From Jiangella asiatica (GTDB lineage Bacteria > Actinomycetota > Actinomycetes > Jiangellales > Jiangellaceae), in assembly GCF_004349065.1 (NCBI RefSeq), contig NZ_SMKZ01000039.1:1-63419 (forward strand): a DNA stretch of 63,419 nucleotides, written 5' to 3'. The first letter of the stretch is position 1; every line of letters starts with the position of its first letter. Shown here piece after piece: positions 28,929 through 36,785 of the stretch. The position numbers and the translations under genes are program-made. Below the pieces are notes generated by a model, which did not search any database, was not told the DNA's origin, and saw nothing but the letters and a program-made list of their open reading frames with translations.

Positions 28929-31900
28929 TCGTCTGGTCGACGGAGTTCCCGTCGCCGTCGGTGGCCAGGACCCGGACGGTGGTGAACTCGGCGCCCTCAC
29001 GCGGCGGACGTACCAGGAACGTCGCGTCGCCATCCCGCCCGGCTGGCCGAGTGCCCAGCTCGGTCCAGGTGGCCCCGTCGTCGTGGCTGACCCAGGCCTG
29101 GACGGTGAAGTCACCGATCTCGGTGTGCTCGGGCTGGTAGCCGGCGGTCACGGTGAGCCGGTAGGGCGTGCCGGCCCGGACCGCGTTGGTGCCGTCCAGC
29201 GGCACGTCGTAGTCGAGTGCGATGGCCGGCAGCGGCTCGTCCGGCCGGTCGAAGGCCGCTGCGACGTCCCAGACGGTCCTGGTCGCGGTGGAAATCGGCC
29301 GCCTGGACTGCTGCGTCTCGACCTCCAGCTGGTACCGGCCCGGCACCGGGTCGACGTAGCACCCGGAGTTGAACTGGCTCTCGCACAGTGGTTCGCCGTC
29401 GCGGCGGTACCGGACGTCCACCGCGCCGAAGGACTGCTGCAACGTGAACCACGGCGAGGTGACGAACGGGAACCCGGACATCGACAGATAGCTGGTGCCG
29501 CTGAGCCGGTGTGCGCTCAACGCGTCGATCCGGGGCGCGAGCGGCGCGGCCAGGTGCTGCTCCGTGACGTGCTCGCCCGCCTCGTAGACGGTCCGCCTGT
29601 CGGCCTCCACGCCGTAGTAGTGCTCCGCTGAGAACGTGGTGGTGCGCCACCAGTGACCGGGCGTGATGTACTCGGTCCGGGTGTGCGGCGCCTCGAACGC
29701 CGTGGAGCGGGCGGAATGACCGAGCGGGCACCCGGTCGCGCCCAGGCCGACGCGCGACTCGCGGTAGACCGTGCCCGGTGCGTCGGCGGCGTACTCGGCC
29801 GTGATCGTGGCCAGGTCGTCATGGTCGAACGTGTAGGCCGGCTCCGACGGCAGCCGTCCCGTGTCCGTCACACACAGGTCGTACACGTACGGGCTGACGA
29901 TCTCGCCGCCGGTCCTGATGGTGGTCGCGCCGCCGGCGATCGCCGCCGCCAGCTGGTCGCCTTCGGCCGCGGTGATGACCGCCGCCGGCACCTCGACTCG
30001 GTCTCGGATCCAGCGCTGCGGCGGGCCAGGGTCGGCAACGGCGTACAGGATTCCCGCCACTCCGGCGTCTGCCGCGGCGGCCAGGAACTCCCCCATCGCG
30101 ACGCTGTCCCGCGGCGTCGCCTCATGCACCAGCGCCAGCCGGCCGGCCGCCGCGGCGAGCTGCGCCGGCGACCCGGAACCGGCGTCGACCAGCTGGTAGC
30201 TGCCCGGCGAGTCGAAGGCGGGCACACACATGATGTGACCCGCGACGTTGCAGCCGCTGACGTCGCTCGTACCGGAACGGAGATACTGCGGATCCAGTGC
30301 CGGTGAACCGGAGCCGGGAACGGTCATCGTCAGGTCCTCGGCGGCCAGCCTGGTGCCGACCGTGAGCGAGAACTCGCCGATGGTCGCCTCGCCGGTGGGG
30401 ATGACGTAAACCGTCGGCACCCTGGAGAACGTCTCCTGAACGCGCAGATCCTCGTACCCGGGCTCGCCCAGCACCCGGCGCCAGGTCGCGTCCATCCCCG
30501 GCTGGACCGGCTCGGCATCGGACCGCGGTCCCTCGATCGTGACCGGAATGCCGTCCCGGGCATCGATGAGGAGGTCGGTGTCCCGGTCGAGCAGCAACTC
30601 GGGATCGCCGCCGAGGGTCTCCGACACCAGCGCCCACGGCTCGCCCGCGGTCCAGTCGGAGATGTTGCTGAGCACCGCGTAGCGCCCCTCCGGCAGCAGG
30701 GTGTTGTATCCGAACCCGGCGAAGTAGGCGCGTCCCTCGTCGTACCAGCCCAGGTGCGCCGTCGCGGTGTCGAGGTTGATCAGGGTCAGCCAGGAGCAGC
30801 ACGTCGTGTGCGCCGGCGCGCCGGTGCGGTCGATGCCGCTGACCGTGAGCTGATGCCGCTGCGGGCTCCTCGTCCAGCTGAGCGTGGTGCTGGCCAGGAG
30901 GTCGCCGCCGGCGCGGGCCTCCAGCCGGCCGAAGTAGGAGGCGAGCTCGAAGGCGGTGGTGTCGACCGTCACCTCGACGGCAGCGGTGCCGCCGGCCGGG
31001 ATCTGCACGCTCGACGGCGTGACGGTGACGGCCCCGTCGGGTGGGGTGAGCGGGGTGACGTCGCGGCTGGTCGGGTCGGTCCGGATCAGGCCGGCGAGGG
31101 CGAGGTCGACGGGTAGCGGCGCGCCGCTCGTGTTGCGCAGCGTGACGATGCCCGTGGTCGCGGTGTGCGGCGGCTCGATCGCGCCGAGGTTCAGCGTGCC
31201 GGTCGCCACGAGGGGTCCGGCAGTGGCGCGGGTGACGTCGAGCATGCCGGCGCCCTGTGCGGTGACCGGTGCTTCCGCGTGCGGGTTCGCGGTGCTGACC
31301 AGGGCGTCCTTCAGCTGTCCTGCCGTCCAGTCCGGGTGCTGCTCAGCCACCAACGCGGCGGCGCCCACGACGTGCGGGGTGGCCATGGAGGTGCCGGACA
31401 GGCTGGTGTAGTGGTCGTCGACGGGCGCGCCGATGACCCCGTCGGTCGCGCGCGCGGCGACGATGGCCTCACCGGGGGCGGTGATCTCGGGTTTGACCGC
31501 GTAGTCGCTCAGCCGCGGCCCCACACTCGAGGAGTCCGACAGCTCGTGCGGGGCGGTCTTGGCGGTGTTGCCGACCGCGAGCGCACTGTCCGCTGTCGCC
31601 GGCGTGCCCACCTGCATGGTGCCGCCGGTCCGGCCGCTGTTCCCGGCGGCGACGACGAACAGCGCGCCGGTGGCCGCGGTCAGCTCGTTCACCGCCCGGG
31701 ACATCGGGTCCGCGCCGTCGGTCGGGGCGCCGTTGAGGCTCAGGTTGACGACGTCAGCGTCCTGCTCGACGGCTGCCCACTCCATCCCGGCGATGATCGC
31801 CGACGTCGGGCAGGTGCCATCGGCGGCGCAGACCTTGCCGATGGCCAGGTCCGCGCCGGGGGCGACTCCGATGTAGGTGTCGCCGGCGCCGGCAGCGATG

Positions 31901-32760
31901 GACGCGACATGCGTACCGTGCCCGTTGAGATCGTTGGTCGGCTCGCCGGTGACGAAGCTCCGGCTGGCCGTGATGCGGCCGGCGAAGTCCGGGTGGTCCG
32001 CGTCGATGCCGGTGTCCAGGACCGCGATGGTGGTACCGGTGCCGTCGTAGCCGCTCTCCCAGGCCGTCGGCGCGCCGATCGCCGGGACGCTGACGTCGAG
32101 CGCGGTCCGGACCTTCGCGTCGAGCCACAACGTGACCGGCGCCGCGGTGTCGCCGGTCCGGGTGGCGGTGCCGGTGGCGGCCTCGAGGTTCCCTGTCAAG
32201 TCGGCCCAGACCTCCTCGACGCGGTCCTTGTCGATCGTGAGAGCCGTGGCGCCGATGCTGTCCAGGGGCTGGACGACCGCCGCGCCGTCGACGGCGAGAG
32301 CGGAGGTGGCCGGTCCGGACCGGGAGCCGGCCGGGGCGGTGGCGATGACCGGCAGCGCGTCGACGCCCGCGTCGTCGTAGCCGTACTCGGCCAGCGCGGT
32401 CAAGTTGAACAGCTCCCGGTCCAACCATCCGGTTCCGATGAGCCGCACGGCCTCTCCGGTGAGCGCGTAGAGGTCGTCGTCGACCTGCTGGAACACGACG
32501 TCGTCCGGTCGGCCGGCATCGTGGATCACCTCGCCGTGCGGCGTGCCGTCCGGGAGGCTCCGCAGGCGGACCACGTCGCCGGTGAGCAGCGTGAAGTCGA
32601 GGGCCGGGCCAGCGTCGGCGGTTGGCACGGCTGCCGGCGGCGCCGCGCCGGTGGGAGAGACGACGCCGAGAGCGGCGGTGCTGGCGGCGGTGCTGGCGGC
32701 GAGTCCAGCGGCCATCAGGCGGCGTCGACGTCCGGTGCGGGTCGAGGATCGTGGCGACAC
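28897..32760 (-). CDS. Large secreted S8 subtilase
   Basis: This 1287-residue protease has a signal peptide (RRRRLMAAGLAASTAASTAALG), a propeptide of about 200 residues, and the triad D249 (VLDTGIDADHPDF), H281 (GHGTHVAS) and S458 (LSGTSMATPH). A long C-terminus of 800 residues has PA-like and immunoglobulin-like segments. The GTG at 32760 is chosen because GGAGG lies five bases before it; a longer frame has no support. It is divergent from the peptide cassette (start 32958), with a strong palindrome between. A role in maturing exported peptides is possible by analogy with leader-cleaving subtilases, but general extracellular proteolysis is as likely. Its 3' end overlaps the TrmB-like gene by 32 bases. 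Confidence 0.9.
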   Translation of the reverse strand: MSPRSSTRTGRRRRLMAAGLAASTAASTAALGVVSPTGAAPPAAVPTADAGPALDFTLLTGDVVRLRSLPDGTPHGEVIHDAGRPDDVVFQQVDDDLYALTGEAVRLIGTGWLDRELFNLTALAEYGYDDAGVDALPVIATAPAGSRSGPATSALAVDGAAVVQPLDSIGATALTIDKDRVEEVWADLTGNLEAATGTATRTGDTAAPVTLWLDAKVRTALDVSVPAIGAPTAWESGYDGTGTTIAVLDTGIDADHPDFAGRITASRSFVTGEPTNDLNGHGTHVASIAAGAGDTYIGVAPGADLAIGKVCAADGTCPTSAIIAGMEWAAVEQDADVVNLSLNGAPTDGADPMSRAVNELTAATGALFVVAAGNSGRTGGTMQVGTPATADSALAVGNTAKTAPHELSDSSSVGPRLSDYAVKPEITAPGEAIVAARATDGVIGAPVDDHYTSLSGTSMATPHVVGAAALVAEQHPDWTAGQLKDALVSTANPHAEAPVTAQGAGMLDVTRATAGPLVATGTLNLGAIEPPHTATTGIVTLRNTSGAPLPVDLALAGLIRTDPTSRDVTPLTPPDGAVTVTPSSVQIPAGGTAAVEVTVDTTAFELASYFGRLEARAGGDLLASTTLSWTRSPQRHQLTVSGIDRTGAPAHTTCCSWLTLINLDTATAHLGWYDEGRAYFAGFGYNTLLPEGRYAVLSNISDWTAGEPWALVSETLGGDPELLLDRDTDLLIDARDGIPVTIEGPRSDAEPVQPGMDATWRRVLGEPGYEDLRVQETFSRVPTVYVIPTGEATIGEFSLTVGTRLAAEDLTMTVPGSGSPALDPQYLRSGTSDVSGCNVAGHIMCVPAFDSPGSYQLVDAGSGSPAQLAAAAGRLALVHEATPRDSVAMGEFLAAAADAGVAGILYAVADPGPPQRWIRDRVEVPAAVITAAEGDQLAAAIAGGATTIRTGGEIVSPYVYDLCVTDTGRLPSEPAYTFDHDDLATITAEYAADAPGTVYRESRVGLGATGCPLGHSARSTAFEAPHTRTEYITPGHWWRTTTFSAEHYYGVEADRRTVYEAGEHVTEQHLAAPLAPRIDALSAHRLSGTSYLSMSGFPFVTSPWFTLQQSFGAVDVRYRRDGEPLCESQFNSGCYVDPVPGRYQLEVETQQSRRPISTATRTVWDVAAAFDRPDEPLPAIALDYDVPLDGTNAVRAGTPYRLTVTAGYQPEHTEIGDFTVQAWVSHDDGATWTELGTRPAGRDGDATFLVRPPREGAEFTTVRVLATDGDGNSVDQTITRAWRVAQP

Positions 32761-32833
32761 GTCGTCCTCCAAGGTTGCCAGGGGATAGCTGGAGTCTGGG
32801 CAGCACGCCACCGCGGGCGGAAGGGCGGCGCGG

Positions 32834-32863
32834 GTCGCAAACGCGACGATTCGCTTTTGCGAC
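32834..32863. promoter_or_regulatory. Thirty-base palindrome between divergent subtilase and peptide-cassette genes
   Basis: GTCGCAAACGCGA (32834-32846) and TCGCTTTTGCGAC (32851-32863) pair with 12 of 13 matches around CGAT. It is 74 bases upstream of the subtilase start and 95 bases upstream of the ABC ATPase start, so one factor could govern both. The TrmB-like regulator next to the subtilase is a candidate binder. Confidence 0.6.
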
Positions 32864-32957
32864 ATCGCCGTGCAACGCCCGGAAGGCGGGAGAGACCGAA
32901 AGATGAGAAACTGCACCCGCTCGTTTGTTCCGGCGAGCCGAAGGTCATGATGATCAC

Positions 32958-33746
32958 ATGAGACGCCGCAGTCACGGCGATGCTGTGGACGGACGGTCGG
33001 GGGGCCACGACCGGTTCGCGGGTGCACCCGTTTCGCTACGCAACGTGTCGCGCCTGCACCGGCAGGGCGCCGCGAAGGTGCCGGCGCTGGTCGATGTCAC
33101 CCTGGACATCGAGGCCGGCGAGTCGGTGGCGGTGATCGGGCCGTCCGGGTCGGGCAAGTCCACGCTGCTGCACGTCATCGGCGCGATGGACCGGCCGGAC
33201 ACGGGCAGTGTGGTGGTCGGCGGGACCAGGGTCGAGCAGTTGTCCCGGCGTGCCGCCGCGGTGTTCCGGCGTGGTGTCGGCTTCGTCTTCCAGCACTATC
33301 ACCTGCTCCCGCAGCTGAGCGCGCTCGACAACGTCGTCGTGCCGTTGATGCCCGTGCAGGTCGACTTCGACCGCGTGCGGCGGGCCCGCGAGACCCTCGA
33401 CGCCGTCGGGCTCGGCGCGCGGCACGAGGCCCGCGTGGCCGATCTGTCCGGCGGGGAGCAGCAGCGGGTGGCCATCGCCCGCGCACTCGTCGTGCGGCCG
33501 CGGCTGCTGCTGGCCGACGAGCCGACCGGTGCCCTCGACTCGCGCACCGGTGACGAGGTGCTCGACCTGCTGGCGGAGGTCCAGGCCGACCAGGGCATGA
33601 CGATGATCCTGGCGACGCATGAGGCTGCCGTCGCGGCGCAGTGCTCCCGCGTGGTGAGCCTGCGCGACGGCGGCGTCGTCGGCGACCACCCGCTCTGGGA
33701 CCCGCGGCCCGACGAGACCCTGCGCCGCGCGACCGGTCTCGGCTGA
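32958..33746 (+). CDS. ABC transporter ATP-binding protein, LolD/MacB type
   Basis: The 262-residue ATPase has GPSGSGKST (Walker A), the Q-loop FQHYHLLPQLSALDNV, signature LSGGEQQRVA and Walker B LLLADEPTGALD. FQHYHLLPQLSALDNVVVPL is typical of the LolD/MacB/FtsE-type group, which works with FtsX-like permeases. A permease of that kind is encoded at the end of the cassette (36769), so the two likely form one transporter even though three other genes lie between. Start ATG 32958 is supported by the following MRRRSHGD stretch; the family fold begins near residue 20. A perfect 16-bp palindrome follows the stop codon. Confidence 0.9.
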   Translation: MRRRSHGDAVDGRSGGHDRFAGAPVSLRNVSRLHRQGAAKVPALVDVTLDIEAGESVAVIGPSGSGKSTLLHVIGAMDRPDTGSVVVGGTRVEQLSRRAAAVFRRGVGFVFQHYHLLPQLSALDNVVVPLMPVQVDFDRVRRARETLDAVGLGARHEARVADLSGGEQQRVAIARALVVRPRLLLADEPTGALDSRTGDEVLDLLAEVQADQGMTMILATHEAAVAAQCSRVVSLRDGGVVGDHPLWDPRPDETLRRATGLG

Positions 33747-33754
33747 TACGAGGT

Positions 33755-33770
33755 GAGCGGCGCGCCGCTC
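33755..33770. repeat. Perfect 16-bp palindrome after the ATPase gene
   Basis: GAGCGGCGCGCCGCTC is exactly self-complementary and starts nine bases after the ATPase stop codon. With no loop it cannot form a stable intrastrand hairpin end, but longer-range pairing or protein binding is possible. Confidence 0.4.
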
Positions 33771-33814
33771 GCAGGCGAACAGTCCGTGACAGTCGGTGCG
33801 GGCCCGGTGATTCT

Positions 33815-33831
33815 TACCTAGGCGCAAGGTA
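33815..33831. promoter_or_regulatory. Small inverted repeat upstream of the cysteine-rich peptide gene
   Basis: TACCT and AGGTA are spaced by seven bases, about 45 bases before the peptide start. A regulatory site is possible. With only 5-bp arms this is weak. Confidence 0.25.
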
Positions 33832-33876
33832 GAAAGGGGACATAGCGCCAGAAGTTCGACTCTCGGGGAGCATCGC

Positions 33877-34065
33877 ATGACCAGGACCCTCAGCGCGGCC
33901 GTGAAGTCCGTGTTCGCACCTACCATCGCCCTGCGGGACTGCCCGCCCGACTGCCGGTACGAGTACATGTGCGACGCCAACGGCCGGTACTACCGGCGCC
34001 AGTGCTGCTTCCGCCCGGACTGCGTGTACGTCTGTGAGTCCTGGACCCTGATCGGCAGTTGCTGA
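33877..34065 (+). CDS. Eight-cysteine small peptide, candidate exported disulfide-rich product
   Basis: A 62-residue peptide: a leader-like region (residues 1-21, MTRTLSAAVKSVFAPTIALR) without a classical Sec hydrophobic core, then a core with cysteines at 22, 26, 32, 43, 44, 49, 53 and 62. The even number allows four disulfides; the core is rich in Tyr, Arg and Pro. GGGGAG lies six bases before the ATG at 33877, an excellent ribosome binding site. The next genes encode a MauE-thioredoxin fusion and an ABC exporter. I infer a ribosomally made peptide that is oxidised and exported. I do not recognise its family; toxin, signal or small-subunit-like roles are all open. No radical-SAM or lanthionine enzyme is nearby. 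Confidence 0.75.
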   Translation: MTRTLSAAVKSVFAPTIALRDCPPDCRYEYMCDANGRYYRRQCCFRPDCVYVCESWTLIGSC

Positions 34066-34092
34066 CCGGCGGCGTGGCGAGACGGTGACGAC

Positions 34093-34980
34093 GTGATCGG
34101 TTTCGTTGCCGAGGTGGCGCGCTGGGCGCTGGTTCTCGTGTTCGCGGTGGCCGTGATCGGCAAGGTGGCCCGGCCGGGCGGTGTGGCGGGCCTCGCCACG
34201 ACCCTGCGGGTCGGCTTGCGTCTGCCCCAGGCCCGCGCCGGGGCGTGGGCGCTGGTGGCTGCCGAGGCGGTCGTGGTGGTCCTGCTGGCCGTACCAGCGA
34301 CGGCGTCCGCCGGCCTGCTGGGGGCGGGCGCACTGGCAGCGGCGCTGACGGCCGGCGCCGCCGTGCTGGCGCGGCGGACGCAGGCGCTGCCGTGCCGCTG
34401 CTTCGGCTCGGCGTCGTCGACGGTGACCTGGGCCAGTGTGGTCCGCAACGCGGTCCTGACCGGGCTCGCACTCGGCGCGCTGGCGGTGCCCGAGATCGGC
34501 GACTCCGGACGGACGCCGGCCGCGCTGGCGACCGCCGCGGTCGTCCTGCTCGTCCTGCGCTGGCTGGCCCTTCGACCCCCGGCCAACGCGCCCGCCGGTG
34601 GCGAACCGGTGACGCTGCCGCCGAGTGGGCCGGACATCGGCGCCCCCGCACCGCGTGCCGCCGGCGGTGTCCGGCTCGTGGCGTTCGCCTCCGCGAGCTG
34701 CCGTGGCTGCCGGCTGGCGCTGCCCCGCCTGGTGGCGTACGCGACGGTGCTCGGCGGCCGGGGCACGGCGGTCGTGACCGTCGTCGGCGACCCCGCCGAG
34801 GCGGCGGACATCGTCGCGGCCGTGTCGGACGTCGCGAGCGTCGTGAGCGGGGCGCGTGCCGACGACCTGGCCGCCGTCTACGGCGTGGTGCTCTTCCCGA
34901 CGTACGTCCTCGTGTCCGGCGACGGGCTCGTCGAGGCGGTCACGCACTCCGTCGACGAGCTGCCGCGTCCGGTGCGGTGA
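34093..34980 (+). CDS. MauE-type membrane protein fused to a thioredoxin-like domain
   Basis: The N-terminal 160 residues have about five membrane segments (around 9-28, 51-70, 72-92, 113-133, 143-160) and the CRCFG motif (C101, C103), typical of MauE/DoxX-like redox proteins. The C-terminal part (about residues 185-295) is thioredoxin-like: C203-R-G-C206 and VLFPTYVLV with a cis-Pro candidate. In methylamine dehydrogenase biogenesis, separate MauE and MauD are required for the disulfide-rich small subunit; here both functions are in one chain. Its likely job is oxidising or proof-reading disulfides in the neighbouring eight-cysteine peptide. GTG 34093 is 28 bases after the peptide gene; its stop overlaps the next gene by four bases. 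Confidence 0.82.
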   Translation: MIGFVAEVARWALVLVFAVAVIGKVARPGGVAGLATTLRVGLRLPQARAGAWALVAAEAVVVVLLAVPATASAGLLGAGALAAALTAGAAVLARRTQALPCRCFGSASSTVTWASVVRNAVLTGLALGALAVPEIGDSGRTPAALATAAVVLLVLRWLALRPPANAPAGGEPVTLPPSGPDIGAPAPRAAGGVRLVAFASASCRGCRLALPRLVAYATVLGGRGTAVVTVVGDPAEAADIVAAVSDVASVVSGARADDLAAVYGVVLFPTYVLVSGDGLVEAVTHSVDELPRPVR

Positions 34981-36785
34981 CGAGTACGACCGCGGCCGCG
35001 GTCCGGGCGCTGGCCCTGATGTGGCGGGCGGCGCCTGGCTGGTCGGCCGGCTTCGCGGTGTTGTCGCTGGTGGCGGGCGTGGTGGTGCCGGTCAACGCGT
35101 GGTTGCTCGCCCGGGTGCTCGACGCCGTGACGACGCGGGGCGATGGCGTGGCCGCGATGCTCCTGCTGGGCGCCGTGACGGCGGGCGGCGCGGTCGTCGG
35201 GCCGGCGACCAGGTACGCCGAGGGCGAGCTGGCCCGACGGGTGGGGCTGCGAGCCAAGTCCACCCTGATGCGCGCCGTCACCGGCGTGACCGGCCTGGAA
35301 CTGTTGGAGCGGCCCGCCTTCCTCGACCGGCTGCGGCTGGCCGAGCAGGCCGGGGCGGGCGCGCCCCAGGTGCTCGCGCACGCGCTGTTCGCCGCTGTAC
35401 AAGCGATCGTCACGGCCGCCGGGCTGGCGCTCGTGCTCGCCGCGGTGGGCCCTTGGCTGGTCCTGGTGACGGCGGCCGGCTGCGTCCCCGCCGTCGTCGC
35501 TGCCGTAGCCGAGAGCCGCGACCGGGCCCGGATGATGTGGCAGACCACTCCGGGCACCCGGCGCGAGATGTTCTACGCGACTCTGCTGACCGACGCCCGG
35601 GCGGCCACCGAGATCCGGGTCTTCGGCCTGGGCGGCCTGCTGAACGACCGGATGACGGCCGAGCTGCGGCAGCTCGCCCGGGCACAGCGCGCCGTGGACC
35701 GGCGCACCGCGGTGGTCCAGGCCGGGCTCGCGGTGTCCGGTGCCGGGCTGTCCGCGGCCGCCATGCTCTGGGGCGCCGGACAGGCAGCGGCCGGCCGGAT
35801 CACCGTCGGGGAACTGAGCATGCTGGTCGTCGGCGTCGCCGGGCTGCAGGTGGCCGCGGCCGGTGTCGTCCGGGCCTTCGGCGACGGCCACCACGGCGCG
35901 CTGATCTTCGCCCACCTGGACGCGGTACTGGCGAGCACCGCCGCGGAGAGTGTCCGGTCCCTGCGGCGGTCACTGCCGGCCGCCTCCCGGTCCGCCGGCG
36001 TCGAGCTGCGTGACGTGACCTTCCGCTACGCTGCCGGCCATGCGCCGGTCCTGCGTGGCGTCTCCTTCGCGATCCCGCCCGGTGCCATGGTCGCGCTGGT
36101 GGGAACCAACGGGGCCGGCAAGTCCACCGTCGTCAAGCTGCTGTGCCGGCTCTACGAGGCCACCAGCGGCACCATCCTCTGGAACGGCGACGACATCGTC
36201 GGACTGGACGCTCGGGCCGTGCGCCGGCGCATCGGCGTGCTGTTCCAGGACTTCGTGCGCTACGACCTTCCGGTGGCCGACAACATCGGCTTCGGCGACC
36301 TCGACCGGCTGGACGACGAGCCGGCGATCCGGCGGGCGGCGCGCCTGGCCGGCGTCGACGCCGTCGCGGAACGGCTGCCGCAGGGCTACGGCACCATGCT
36401 CAGCCGCGCGTTCGGCGGCACCGACGACGCCGACGGAGTGCAGCTGTCGGGCGGGCAGTGGCAGCGCGTCGCGCTGGCCAGGTCGCTGATGCGCACCGAG
36501 GCCGAGCTGATGATCCTCGACGAGCCCAGCTCGGGGCTGGACGCCGACGCGGAGGCCGCGCTGTACCAGCACCTGCGGACGGCCCGGGGCGGCCGGTCGT
36601 GCCTGCTGGTCACGCACCGGCTCGGCGCGGTCCGGCACGCCGACGCCATCGTCGTGCTCGCCGGCGGACGGGTGGCCGAGCAGGGCACACACGACCAGCT
36701 GCTCGCCGCCGGCGGCGAGTACGCGCGGCTCTACCAGATGCAGGCGGGCGGGTACGGGAGGCGTGCCGATGTGGCCGCCGGCTGA
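34977..36785 (+). CDS. Type I ABC exporter (membrane and ATPase domains fused)
   Basis: A 602-residue half-transporter: about six membrane helices in residues 20-320, then an ATPase with GTNGAGKST (near residue 375), LFQDFVRYDLPVADNI, signature LSGGQWQRVA (near 490) and Walker B LMILDEPSSGLD (near 512). The GTG at 34977 overlaps the MauE-thioredoxin stop by four bases. It lacks an N-terminal C39 peptidase, so any leader removal must be done by something else; the divergent subtilase is one candidate. The expected substrate is the eight-cysteine peptide, but lipid or drug export cannot be excluded. Confidence 0.9.
   Translation: MTSTTAAAVRALALMWRAAPGWSAGFAVLSLVAGVVVPVNAWLLARVLDAVTTRGDGVAAMLLLGAVTAGGAVVGPATRYAEGELARRVGLRAKSTLMRAVTGVTGLELLERPAFLDRLRLAEQAGAGAPQVLAHALFAAVQAIVTAAGLALVLAAVGPWLVLVTAAGCVPAVVAAVAESRDRARMMWQTTPGTRREMFYATLLTDARAATEIRVFGLGGLLNDRMTAELRQLARAQRAVDRRTAVVQAGLAVSGAGLSAAAMLWGAGQAAAGRITVGELSMLVVGVAGLQVAAAGVVRAFGDGHHGALIFAHLDAVLASTAAESVRSLRRSLPAASRSAGVELRDVTFRYAAGHAPVLRGVSFAIPPGAMVALVGTNGAGKSTVVKLLCRLYEATSGTILWNGDDIVGLDARAVRRRIGVLFQDFVRYDLPVADNIGFGDLDRLDDEPAIRRAARLAGVDAVAERLPQGYGTMLSRAFGGTDDADGVQLSGGQWQRVALARSLMRTEAELMILDEPSSGLDADAEAALYQHLRTARGGRSCLLVTHRLGAVRHADAIVVLAGGRVAEQGTHDQLLAAGGEYARLYQMQAGGYGRRADVAAG

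Noticed and set aside
33036-33980. Minus-strand frame covering the ABC ATPase and part of the peptide gene
   Set aside because: The plus strand has complete ATPase motifs and a good ribosome binding site for the peptide, so the minus frame is a shadow.
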